From an uncultured Tissierellia bacterium (GTDB taxonomy: Bacteria > Bacillota > Clostridia > Tissierellales > Peptoniphilaceae), in NCBI GenBank assembly GCA_947253765.1, contig CAMYAK010000002.1:62001-126000 (forward strand): a DNA stretch of 64,000 nucleotides. Direction: 5' to 3'. Below the pieces are notes generated by a model. It made no database searches. It saw nothing but the letters and a program-made list of their open reading frames with translations, and had not been told where the DNA came from. How positions within the stretch are numbered: the stretch's first letter is position 1; every line of letters starts with the position of its first letter. This document shows, piece after piece, positions 1 through 7,241 of this stretch. The position numbers and the translations under genes were made by a program.

Positions 1-744
1 GGTACCTGCCACAGGGCACATTCTTCTAATGTAGGCGTTGCAAGCATCTTACCGTCATGCCTGGGTTTCCTTGTACAAAAAGAAGTTGAAATTATGGGCG
101 GGGCATTGGAAGATCCAAAAAGACCCTTTGTCGCTATTTTGGGCGGCGCAAAAGTTTCAGACAAGATAGGCGTTATTAAGAACCTTCTAAATAAGGTTGA
201 TTGCATACTTATTGGTGGCGGAATGTCCTACACATTCCTGAAGGCAATGGGCAAGGAAATCGGAACCTCGCTTTTGGATGAGGAGAAGATCGACTTGGCC
301 AAGTACCTTTTAAAAGAAGCCAAGGAAAAGAAGGTCAAATTCCTTGTACCGGTCGATTGCAGGATAGCTGATGATGTCGCTGAAGGTCAAGATGTCAAGA
401 TCGTAAGTGCCGATGATATACCGTCTGACAAGATGAGCCTTGATATAGGGCCGGAAACAGAAAAACTATATAGGGAAGAAATACTTAAGGCAGGGACTGT
501 GGTATGGAACGGCCCTATGGGAGTGTTTGAGATCAAAGACTTCGCAAACGGAACCAATGCGGTTGCCCAAGCCATGGCGGATTCCGATGCAATTACCATT
601 ATTGGCGGAGGAGACTCGGCTGCAGCTGTCGAACAGGCCGGATTGAAGGATAAGATGAGCCATGTTTCTACAGGTGGCGGAGCTTCGCTTGAACTATTGG
701 AAGGCAAGGTTCTTCCGGGAATTGATGCCATCAGCGATAAGTAG
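1..744 (+). CDS. pgk: Phosphoglycerate kinase, 3' part (5' end outside window)
   Basis: Carries out substrate-level ATP formation from 1,3-bisphosphoglycerate in the cytoplasm. The reading frame is open from base 1, so the gene begins upstream of the window; the Met at 94 is internal. The first codons read GTCHRAHSS, matching the conserved GTAHRAH region that precedes the hinge, and the C-terminal nucleotide-binding half is complete, with GPMGVFE, GGGDSAAA and STGGGASLELLEG. About 247 residues of a roughly 395-residue protein are present. It ends at TAG 742-744 and is followed 35 nt later by tpiA, as in the classic glycolytic operon. Identity is certain; only the N-terminal domain is missing because of the window edge. 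Confidence 0.97.
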   Translation, partial: GTCHRAHSSNVGVASILPSCLGFLVQKEVEIMGGALEDPKRPFVAILGGAKVSDKIGVIKNLLNKVDCILIGGGMSYTFLKAMGKEIGTSLLDEEKIDLAKYLLKEAKEKKVKFLVPVDCRIADDVAEGQDVKIVSADDIPSDKMSLDIGPETEKLYREEILKAGTVVWNGPMGVFEIKDFANGTNAVAQAMADSDAITIIGGGDSAAAVEQAGLKDKMSHVSTGGGASLELLEGKVLPGIDAISDK

Positions 745-779
745 TTTTAAATCTTGGATAATTTAGGAAGGTGGAAAAA

Positions 780-1535
780 ATGCGTAAACCTTTAATTGCC
801 GGTAACTGGAAGATGAACATGACTCCATATGAGGCCCAGCAGCTTATCCAGGGAATTCAGGAGTGGGAGTTGGATTCCGAGGTCGAGGCCCTGGTTTGTG
901 TTCCTTTTATAGACATTCCGACCGCTCAGGAATTACTTGAAAGCGGAGAGATAAAGCTGGGTGCCCAGAACTTCTACCATGAAGATTCAGGAGCTTTTAC
1001 AGGAGAGATCTCAGGGCCCATGCTGAAAGATTATGGTGTTGAATACATTATAATCGGCCATTCAGAGAGAAGAAATATCTTTAAGGAAGACGATGAGCTT
1101 ATAAACAAAAAGGTCATATCTGCCCTTAAACAGGGTTTCAAGCCAATACTGTGTGTAGGGGAAAGCCTGAAGGAAAGAGAAGCAGGAAAGGCCGAAGAAA
1201 AGGTTAAGAACCAGATTAAAGAAGATCTGAAGGGACTCAAGCCTGAGGACCTGAAAGATATAGTTGTTGCCTATGAGCCGATTTGGGCTATTGGGACCGG
1301 CAAAACAGCATCTGCTGATGATGCAGAGAAGATGTGTGCCTATATCCGAAAACTTGTCCATGAAATTTTCGGACATGGGGCTGCAGCACAAGTCCGTATC
1401 CAATACGGCGGATCTGTCAAACCTGCCAATATAAGAGAAATCATGGCAAAAGAAAACATTGACGGAGCCTTGGTTGGCGGCGCAAGCCTTGATGCAAAGA
1501 GCTTTGTATCATTGGTTAATAATAGTAGGTTGTAA
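780..1535 (+). CDS. tpiA: Triosephosphate isomerase
   Basis: Interconverts dihydroxyacetone phosphate and glyceraldehyde-3-phosphate. The 251-residue length is normal for the family. Active-site elements are all visible: Lys in NWKMN near the start, His in IIGHSERR, the catalytic Glu in VAYEPIWAIGTG, and the phosphate-binding QYGGSVKP and GALVGGASL loops. An in-frame GTG at 771 lies inside the AGGAAGGTGG ribosome binding site, so the ATG at 780 (6 nt after that site) is the better start. It lies between pgk and eno with short gaps and is presumably co-transcribed with them. Confidence 0.97.
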   Translation: MRKPLIAGNWKMNMTPYEAQQLIQGIQEWELDSEVEALVCVPFIDIPTAQELLESGEIKLGAQNFYHEDSGAFTGEISGPMLKDYGVEYIIIGHSERRNIFKEDDELINKKVISALKQGFKPILCVGESLKEREAGKAEEKVKNQIKEDLKGLKPEDLKDIVVAYEPIWAIGTGKTASADDAEKMCAYIRKLVHEIFGHGAAAQVRIQYGGSVKPANIREIMAKENIDGALVGGASLDAKSFVSLVNNSRL

Positions 1536-1555
1536 TAAATAAAAAGGAGAAAAGT

Positions 1556-2860
1556 ATGTCTGCAATAATTGATATCTATGCACGTCAAGTTTTGGATTCA
1601 CGCGGCAATCCGACAGTAGAAGTTGAAGTCACAACAGATATGGGCGGTTATGGAAGGGCAATTGTACCCTCAGGAGCTTCCACAGGCCAATTTGAAGCTG
1701 TTGAGCTCAGAGACGGTGACGATGACTACTATGGTGGAAAGAGCGTTATGGAAGCCGTTACAAACGTTAATGAAATCATTGCCTCAGATTTGTTGGGTTG
1801 GGAAGTAACCGACCAGGTCGGTATTGACAACACCATGATTGAATTGGATGGAACACCAAATAAGAGCCGTCTTGGTGCAAATGCAATTCTTGGAGTTTCT
1901 CTTGCCTGCGCTCGTGCAGCAGCTGACGAACTTGGTATGACCCTCTATAACTATATAGGCGGGGTTAATGCAAAAACTTTCCCGGTACCGATGATGAACG
2001 TTATCAACGGCGGAAAACACGCTGATAACTCAGTAAACTTCCAGGAATTCATGATCATGCCGGTAGGAGCCGAATCATGGTCCCAGGCCTTGGAATGGTG
2101 TGTAAATGTCTTCCATACACTCAAAAGTGTCCTTAAAAAGGATGGCTACTCAACAGCTGTAGGAGATGAAGGCGGCTTTGCCCCCAACTTCAAGAATGAT
2201 GAAGAGCCTTTTGCATATCTTGTTGAGGCTATTAAAGAAGCCGGATATGAGCCGGGCAAAGACTTTATGCTTGCAACAGACCCTGCAACAACAGAGCTTT
2301 ACGATGAAGGAAAGAAGATAGGAAAAGACGGATATTATTTCTGGAAATCCGACAGCTTCAAAACCTCAGACGAAATGATTGATTATTGGGAATACCTGAT
2401 TGAAAAGTACCCCATCATCTCAATTGAAGACGGCTTGGCCGAGGAAGACTGGGATGGCTGGAAAAAGCTTACAGAACGCCTTGGAAAGAAAGTCCAGCTG
2501 GTTGGAGATGACCTCTATGTAACAAATCCCAAGCGTCTCAAGAAGGGTATAGAGATGGGAGTTGCCAATGCAATCCTTATAAAGGTAAACCAGATCGGCA
2601 CACTGACCGAGACTCTGGATGCAATTGAAATGGCCAAGAGGGCCGGCTATACAGCCGTTATTTCTCACAGGTCAGGTGAAACTGAAGATACGACTATCGC
2701 AGATATCGCTGTTGCTACAAATGCAGGGCAAATCAAGACAGGGGCACCTTCAAGAACAGACAGGGTTGCCAAGTACAACCAGTTGACCCGTATTGAGGAT
2801 ATCCTGGGCGAAGATGCACGCTATGAGGGGATTGACAGCTTTTACAACCTGAAGAAATAA
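1556..2860 (+). CDS. eno: Enolase
   Basis: Converts 2-phosphoglycerate to phosphoenolpyruvate using Mg2+. At 434 residues it is full length. Visible family motifs include the N-terminal DSRGNPTVEVEV, GASTGQFEA, the substrate-side GDEGGFAP, the metal ligands in SIEDGLAEEDWDGW and GDDLYVTN, the catalytic Lys in LIKVNQIGT and the signature SHRSGETEDTTIAD. It follows tpiA by 20 nt with an AAAAAGGAGAAA ribosome binding site and is last in the operon: a strong hairpin terminator begins 44 nt downstream. Phosphoglycerate mutase, often placed between tpiA and eno, is absent here. Confidence 0.98.
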   Translation: MSAIIDIYARQVLDSRGNPTVEVEVTTDMGGYGRAIVPSGASTGQFEAVELRDGDDDYYGGKSVMEAVTNVNEIIASDLLGWEVTDQVGIDNTMIELDGTPNKSRLGANAILGVSLACARAAADELGMTLYNYIGGVNAKTFPVPMMNVINGGKHADNSVNFQEFMIMPVGAESWSQALEWCVNVFHTLKSVLKKDGYSTAVGDEGGFAPNFKNDEEPFAYLVEAIKEAGYEPGKDFMLATDPATTELYDEGKKIGKDGYYFWKSDSFKTSDEMIDYWEYLIEKYPIISIEDGLAEEDWDGWKKLTERLGKKVQLVGDDLYVTNPKRLKKGIEMGVANAILIKVNQIGTLTETLDAIEMAKRAGYTAVISHRSGETEDTTIADIAVATNAGQIKTGAPSRTDRVAKYNQLTRIEDILGEDARYEGIDSFYNLKK

Positions 2861-2904
2861 GGTTATTTAAAGTTTTTGTAAATCAAATACATTTCACAAA
2901 AAGA

Positions 2905-2931
2905 GGTATGCATTGGTGCATACCTTTTTTT
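2905..2931 (+). terminator. Rho-independent terminator of pgk-tpiA-eno
   Basis: A perfect 8-bp stem, GGTATGCA pairing with TGCATACC across a TTGG loop, is followed directly by seven T residues (2925-2931). It closes the glycolytic operon. The T-run overlaps the -35 region of a candidate promoter for the next gene. Confidence 0.93.
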
Positions 2932-2957
2932 ACTTTGCCCATAATATTTTATATAAT
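2929..2957 (+). promoter_or_regulatory. Candidate sigma-A promoter for the 2979 gene
   Basis: TTTACT (2929-2934, 4 of 6 matches to consensus) and a perfect TATAAT (2952-2957) are separated by 17 nt. The -10 box lies 21 nt before the ATG at 2979, leaving a very short leader that still contains AAAGGAGG. The -35 box overlaps the end of the eno terminator T-tract, so the gene is probably transcribed independently of eno. Confidence 0.55.
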
Positions 2958-2978
2958 TATTAAGAAAGGAGGCCATGG

Positions 2979-3341
2979 ATGAACAAAAAACGCATTTTTC
3001 ATATATTTTTAGTTATTGTAATTATAGCTTTGCTATACATAATTTTTATTTCAAAGTGGCTTTTTCGAATTAATCTTAATACATATTTAAAAAAGCAGGG
3101 TTTAAAAGATAAAGATATTGAAAGCTGTACAATTATAAGAAACAGTAAACAGGGTGGATATGATGCGGAGATTGTGTTTAAGGATGATAAAGATCTTAAA
3201 TACGTATATAGTCAATATGGATATAACATAACGGATAATTTAAATTACAAAAATATATATGTTACCGTATTTGACAAAACCAACACAGAAATCACCATTA
3301 ATGGAAGAGATACAAAACTTAAACACAAATCATTAAACTAA
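2979..3341 (+). CDS. Small membrane-anchored protein of unknown function
   Basis: Encodes 120 residues with one N-terminal hydrophobic segment at about residues 8-29, preceded by MNKKR, so either a signal anchor or an uncleaved signal sequence with the rest outside the membrane. The remaining 90 residues are polar, rich in Lys, Asp, Asn and Tyr. The arrangement of a short anchor followed by a Tyr-rich domain resembles DUF3139-type proteins of Firmicutes, but this is a weak impression. Base composition is clearly more AT-rich than the flanking glycolytic and glycogen genes, suggesting recent acquisition or relaxed selection. It has its own promoter candidate, a strong AAAGGAGG ribosome binding site and a terminator of its own, so it is a free-standing transcription unit. 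No function can be assigned. Confidence 0.8.
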   Translation: MNKKRIFHIFLVIVIIALLYIIFISKWLFRINLNTYLKKQGLKDKDIESCTIIRNSKQGGYDAEIVFKDDKDLKYVYSQYGYNITDNLNYKNIYVTVFDKTNTEITINGRDTKLKHKSLN

Positions 3342-3353
3342 TAAGAACTTTGA

Positions 3354-3395
3354 GGACATGATACCGAGTTAAAACTTGGCATGCCCCTTTTTTTT
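3354..3395 (+). terminator. Rho-independent terminator after the 2979 gene
   Basis: A two-part hairpin: outer arm GGACATG against CATGCCC (one mismatch), a 3-nt bulge on one side, and inner arm CCGAGT against ACTTGG with a TAAA loop, followed by eight T residues at 3388-3395. It separates the small protein gene from the glycogen operon. Confidence 0.85.
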
Positions 3396-3402
3396 GAAAA
3401 AA

Positions 3403-3417
3403 ATGAAAACGTTTATT
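3403..3417 (+). promoter_or_regulatory. Candidate catabolite-responsive element (CcpA site) before glgC
   Basis: The 15-mer ATGAAAACGTTTATT matches the Bacillus cre consensus WTGNAANCGNWNNCW at all specified positions but one (T instead of C at the penultimate base). It lies about 67 nt before the glgC ATG and just upstream of the likely promoter. A cre here would tie glycogen synthesis to carbon status through CcpA. The match is seen in the sequence; binding is inferred. Confidence 0.45.
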
Positions 3418-3439
3418 TTCCCAATTTTAAGCCAATTAA

Positions 3440-3448
3440 TGATAAAAT
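3440..3448 (+). promoter_or_regulatory. Candidate extended -10 promoter of the glycogen operon
   Basis: TGATAAAAT is an extended -10 element (TG, one base, then TAAAAT, 5 of 6 matches). No convincing -35 box lies 16-18 nt upstream, which is typical of extended -10 promoters. Initiation would be near 3455, about 30 nt before the glgC ATG. Confidence 0.35.
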
Positions 3449-3483
3449 AAATTATATAGATTTAATACAGAATGGAGGAGCCT

Positions 3484-4623
3484 ATGAGAAATAAAAGCAA
3501 AGTATGTGCCATGCTATTGGCGGGTGGACAAGGTTCGAGGTTAAAAGCATTAACCAGGGACACCCCGAAACCGGCAGTTCCATTTGGAGGAAAATATAGG
3601 ATCATAGATTTTGCCCTTTCAAATGCGACAAATTCGGAAATAAGGGATATAGGGGTCCTGACCCAATATAAGCCCTTTAGGCTTAATGAACATATAGGAA
3701 TCGGTGCGGCTTGGGACTATGACAGGACCAAGGGCGGTTTGCGTATGCTCAGCCCCTATTACAACGAAGAAGGGGGCAGGTGGTATGAAGGTACTGCCAA
3801 TGCCATCTATGAAAACCTTGACTACTTGGATAGGGTAAATCCCCAGTATGTATTAATTCTTTCTGCAGACCATATTTATAAAATGGATTACAATCAGCTT
3901 CTTGATATACATCAAAAAAAAGGTGCGGAGTGCACCATAGCAGTTATGGAAGTTCCATGGGAAGAGGCCCCAAGATTCGGTATAATGAACACCGATGAGG
4001 ACGGGAGGGTCCTGGAATTTGAAGAAAAGCCCGAAAAGCCCAAGTCAAACTTGGCTTCGATGGGAATTTATATGTTCAATTGGCTGACTTTGCGCAGGGA
4101 ACTCATAAGGGACTACAACGATAAAAATTCCAGCTACGATTTCGGAAAGAACATAATTCCCCATATGCTTGAAGAAGGCATGCCAATGTATACCTACTCA
4201 TTCAAAGGCTATTGGAAGGACGTGGGAACTATAAGAAGCTACTGGGAAGCCAATCTTGAAATGATTGATCCACATAACAGCTTAAATATTTATGATAAAA
4301 CCTGGCAGATATACACATCTGCAAAAAATCTGCCTCCCCATTATATTTCAGAAAAAGCAAAAGTTGAAAGATCCCTGGTGAATGAGGCTTGTGCAATTTA
4401 TGGAACTGTAAAAAATTCAGTCCTTTCTTCCAATGTCAGAATTGAAGAAGGAGCGGTTGTCGAGGATTCAGTAATTCTATCAAACTGTGTCATAAAGGCC
4501 GGAGCTAAAATCAGGAATGCTGTTATAAATGAAGGGGAAGTGGTCGATGAAGAAAGAGAGATCGGCCAGGAAGATACGGACCATATTTACCTTGTTAGTG
4601 ACGGCAAGGTCACGGAAGAATAG
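3484..4623 (+). CDS. glgC: Glucose-1-phosphate adenylyltransferase, catalytic subunit GlgC
   Basis: Makes ADP-glucose from glucose-1-phosphate and ATP, the committed step of bacterial glycogen synthesis. The N-terminus has the nucleotidyltransferase signature LAGGQGSRL followed by TRDTPKPAVPFGGKYR; SADHIYKMDY, EFEEKP and GYWKDVGT are also present, and the C-terminus carries left-handed beta-helix hexapeptide-like repeats. Length 379 residues is normal. An upstream in-frame ATG at 3472 lies next to the GGAGGAG ribosome binding site (3474-3480), so 3484 is the better start. It is the first gene of glgC-glgD-glgA-pulA-pgcA. Unlike GlgD it keeps the catalytic glycine-rich loop. Confidence 0.97.
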   Translation: MRNKSKVCAMLLAGGQGSRLKALTRDTPKPAVPFGGKYRIIDFALSNATNSEIRDIGVLTQYKPFRLNEHIGIGAAWDYDRTKGGLRMLSPYYNEEGGRWYEGTANAIYENLDYLDRVNPQYVLILSADHIYKMDYNQLLDIHQKKGAECTIAVMEVPWEEAPRFGIMNTDEDGRVLEFEEKPEKPKSNLASMGIYMFNWLTLRRELIRDYNDKNSSYDFGKNIIPHMLEEGMPMYTYSFKGYWKDVGTIRSYWEANLEMIDPHNSLNIYDKTWQIYTSAKNLPPHYISEKAKVERSLVNEACAIYGTVKNSVLSSNVRIEEGAVVEDSVILSNCVIKAGAKIRNAVINEGEVVDEEREIGQEDTDHIYLVSDGKVTEE

Positions 4624-4633
4624 GAGGAAGCTT

Positions 4634-5764
4634 ATGAAAACTTGCAGCGGAATTATTATAAGTCCCGGGAAATCCAAAGATTTCGGCTCTTTAGCATATA
4701 AAAGGCCGGACTATATGCTTCCTTTCGGGGGCCGGTATAGGCTTATAGACTTTGCCCTTTCAAACATGGCCAACTATAACATATCACACGTAATGCTTTT
4801 TGCCGGAAACAACGTCAGATCAACTCTGGACCACATTGGAAATGGGTCGGATTGGGAACTGAACAGGAGAAAAAACGGTCTCCTAATAAACCCCAGGTCT
4901 TATGATGAATATACCAAGCATCCTTCGGCAATCTACACCTATTATGATGCCATACCGTTTTTCAAGAATGTTGCACATGAAAACATCTATATTGAGGATC
5001 CGACAATCCTCGCCAAGCCCGACATAAGCATTGCCTATGACGACTTTTTGGAAAATGACTACGACGTAATGATTCTTTACAAAAATGAAACGGATGACCA
5101 GGGCTATTTCAACGGCATGAAGAAATTGGTCCTGGATGAAGAAGGAAGGTTCCTGAATATAGGCTATAACTTGGGGACAAAGACCCAAGTTGATATGGGA
5201 TTGGGCAGGATCTTCATAAAAACCAAGGTTTTCATCGAACTGATAAAGGATGCCATAGAGAACGGAAGTGCCAATACAATCATGAAGGCCATCCAAAACC
5301 ATAGGAAAAGGCTAAAAATAGGGACATACAGGATTGAAGGCCGGACCTCATTTATATATGACATCAATTCATACTATAGGGCCAATATGAAGCTCCTGGA
5401 TCCGGTGAGTTACAGGGAACTTTTCTATGAAGGCGGAATGGTATATACCAAGGCCAAGGACGAACCCTCAACCTTGTATACGGAAACCGCAAAATCTTCA
5501 AATTCTCTCATTGCCAATGGCTGCATTATTGAGGGTCAAGTTGAAAATTCGGTGATTTTCCGTGGCGTCCACGTCCATAAAAACGCTATAGTAAGAAACT
5601 GCATACTGAACCAGGATACGGTTGTTAAGGAAGATGCTGTTTGCGTCAACACCATAACTGATAAGGATGCCGTAATAGGCAACGGGGTGACTATAGCCGG
5701 AGCCGTCAATAATCCTTATGTGGTTGCAAAAGACCAGGAAATAAGGAACACAGAGTTCGTTTAA
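4634..5764 (+). CDS. glgD: Glucose-1-phosphate adenylyltransferase regulatory subunit GlgD
   Basis: Paralogue of GlgC that forms a heterocomplex with it and modulates ADP-glucose synthesis in Firmicutes. The fold is recognisable from PDYMLPFGGRYRLIDFALSN and the C-terminal beta-helix (NSVIFRGVHVHKNA), but the GGxGxRL catalytic loop of GlgC is replaced by IISPGKSKDFGSL, as expected for a non-catalytic subunit. The frame is open upstream into glgC, but the ATG at 4634, right after TAGGAGGAAGCTT, gives the usual GlgD N-terminus and 376 residues. It starts 10 nt after the glgC stop and ends 10 nt before glgA. Confidence 0.95.
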   Translation: MKTCSGIIISPGKSKDFGSLAYKRPDYMLPFGGRYRLIDFALSNMANYNISHVMLFAGNNVRSTLDHIGNGSDWELNRRKNGLLINPRSYDEYTKHPSAIYTYYDAIPFFKNVAHENIYIEDPTILAKPDISIAYDDFLENDYDVMILYKNETDDQGYFNGMKKLVLDEEGRFLNIGYNLGTKTQVDMGLGRIFIKTKVFIELIKDAIENGSANTIMKAIQNHRKRLKIGTYRIEGRTSFIYDINSYYRANMKLLDPVSYRELFYEGGMVYTKAKDEPSTLYTETAKSSNSLIANGCIIEGQVENSVIFRGVHVHKNAIVRNCILNQDTVVKEDAVCVNTITDKDAVIGNGVTIAGAVNNPYVVAKDQEIRNTEFV

Positions 5765-5774
5765 GGGAGTGGAT

Positions 5775-7208
5775 ATGAATATATTATATGTGGCTGCCGA
5801 GTGCGCCCCTTTCATAAAAACTGGAGGCTTGGCCGATGTTGCAGGATCCCTTCCAAGGGCTTTAAATGACCTGGGACAGGACTGCAGGGTCGTTATGCCT
5901 CTGCACAGTCAAATTCCTGAACAATACCTGACCTGCATGGAGAAGATTAGTGAGTTTTATGTTGACCTGGGATGGAAACATGAGTATTGCGGAGTCCTGG
6001 AGCTTGATTGGGAAGGCGTAAAATACTATTTTCTTGACAATAAGTATTATTTCAACAGACCTTCAATATACGGCCAGTTTGATGATGCCGAGCGCTATAT
6101 ATTTTTTTCAAAGGCCGCTGTAAGGCTGCCCAGGGTTCTTGACTGGAAGGTCGATATATTTAACGCAAATGACTGGCATTCGGCCCTTGTGCCTGTTTTT
6201 CTAAATGACTACAGGACCGGGGATGATTTTTACAAGAAAACAAGGTCGGTATTCACCATCCACAACCTAAAATACCAGGGCCAATTCTCTCCCGATGTAT
6301 TCTATTGGACTAACCTTAACGGCTTTTACATGTCAGATTATGACTTGAAATATTATGACAGCATAAATTTCATGAAGGGCGGAATCGTCCATGCTACCAG
6401 GGTAAACACAGTTTCACCTAATTATGCTGAGGAAATTCGATACCCCTTTTTTGCCGAGGGGCTTGACAATGTCATAAGTGCTCACAGCGGTAAGATCTCA
6501 GGAATCTTAAACGGAATTGATACGGAAGTCTGGAATCCCGAAAAGGATCCGATGATTGCCATGAACTTTACGGTTAAGAGCCTTGATAATAAAAAAGAAA
6601 ATAAGGCGGCCCTACAGGAAATGTACGGACTGCCGGTTAAAGATGACCTGCCGCTTATATCAATGGTAAGTCGCCTGACTTCCATGAAAGGGCTTGACCT
6701 TGTAAGATACATAATGGACGAGCTTATGCAGGAGGATATACAGGTCGTGGTACTGGGAACAGGAGACTATGAATACGAAGAAATGTTCAAGTATTACGGT
6801 CGTAAATATCCCAAAAAATGTGCAGCAAGGATATACTATTCAAATGAGGAATCCCACAAAATATATGCGGGATCGGATATATTCCTTATGCCGTCTTTAT
6901 CCGAGCCATGTGGCCTATCCCAGATGATTTCCATGCGCTATGGGACGGTACCCCTGGTAAGGGAGGCCGGCGGGCTTTTGGACAGCGTTGAGGCATATAA
7001 TAAGTATGAGAAAACCGGAGACGGATTCAGGTTTGCCCATATCAACGCTCATGAGCTCCTTTTCACAATTAAAGATGCCGTAAATCTTTATAAAAACAAC
7101 AAAAAAGACTTTACAATGTTAATGGAGAACGGAATGAGGAAAGATCTTTCTTGGAAGAACTCCAGTAAACAGTATTTAAAGCTTTATGAAGAAGCACTTG
7201 ATAATTAG
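5775..7208 (+). CDS. glgA: Glycogen (starch) synthase GlgA
   Basis: Transfers glucose from ADP-glucose to the non-reducing end of alpha-1,4-glucan (GT5 family). The ADP-glucose-binding loop KTGGLADVAGSLP lies near the N-terminus, followed by NDWHSALVP, the HNLKYQGQF segment, the linker NGIDTEVWNP, and the C-terminal EPCGLSQMISMRYG with its conserved Glu. Length is 477 residues. A GTG at 5769 is in frame but lies within the GGGAGTGG ribosome binding site, so ATG 5775 is preferred. It is third in the operon, directly after glgD. Confidence 0.97.
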   Translation: MNILYVAAECAPFIKTGGLADVAGSLPRALNDLGQDCRVVMPLHSQIPEQYLTCMEKISEFYVDLGWKHEYCGVLELDWEGVKYYFLDNKYYFNRPSIYGQFDDAERYIFFSKAAVRLPRVLDWKVDIFNANDWHSALVPVFLNDYRTGDDFYKKTRSVFTIHNLKYQGQFSPDVFYWTNLNGFYMSDYDLKYYDSINFMKGGIVHATRVNTVSPNYAEEIRYPFFAEGLDNVISAHSGKISGILNGIDTEVWNPEKDPMIAMNFTVKSLDNKKENKAALQEMYGLPVKDDLPLISMVSRLTSMKGLDLVRYIMDELMQEDIQVVVLGTGDYEYEEMFKYYGRKYPKKCAARIYYSNEESHKIYAGSDIFLMPSLSEPCGLSQMISMRYGTVPLVREAGGLLDSVEAYNKYEKTGDGFRFAHINAHELLFTIKDAVNLYKNNKKDFTMLMENGMRKDLSWKNSSKQYLKLYEEALDN

Positions 7209-7241
7209 TGGAAAAAAATTAGTAAGGGCAAAAATTATAAG

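Noticed and set aside
771..779. GTG at 771 as the start of tpiA
   Set aside because: It lies within the Shine-Dalgarno sequence that serves the ATG at 780, and adds three residues not expected in the family.
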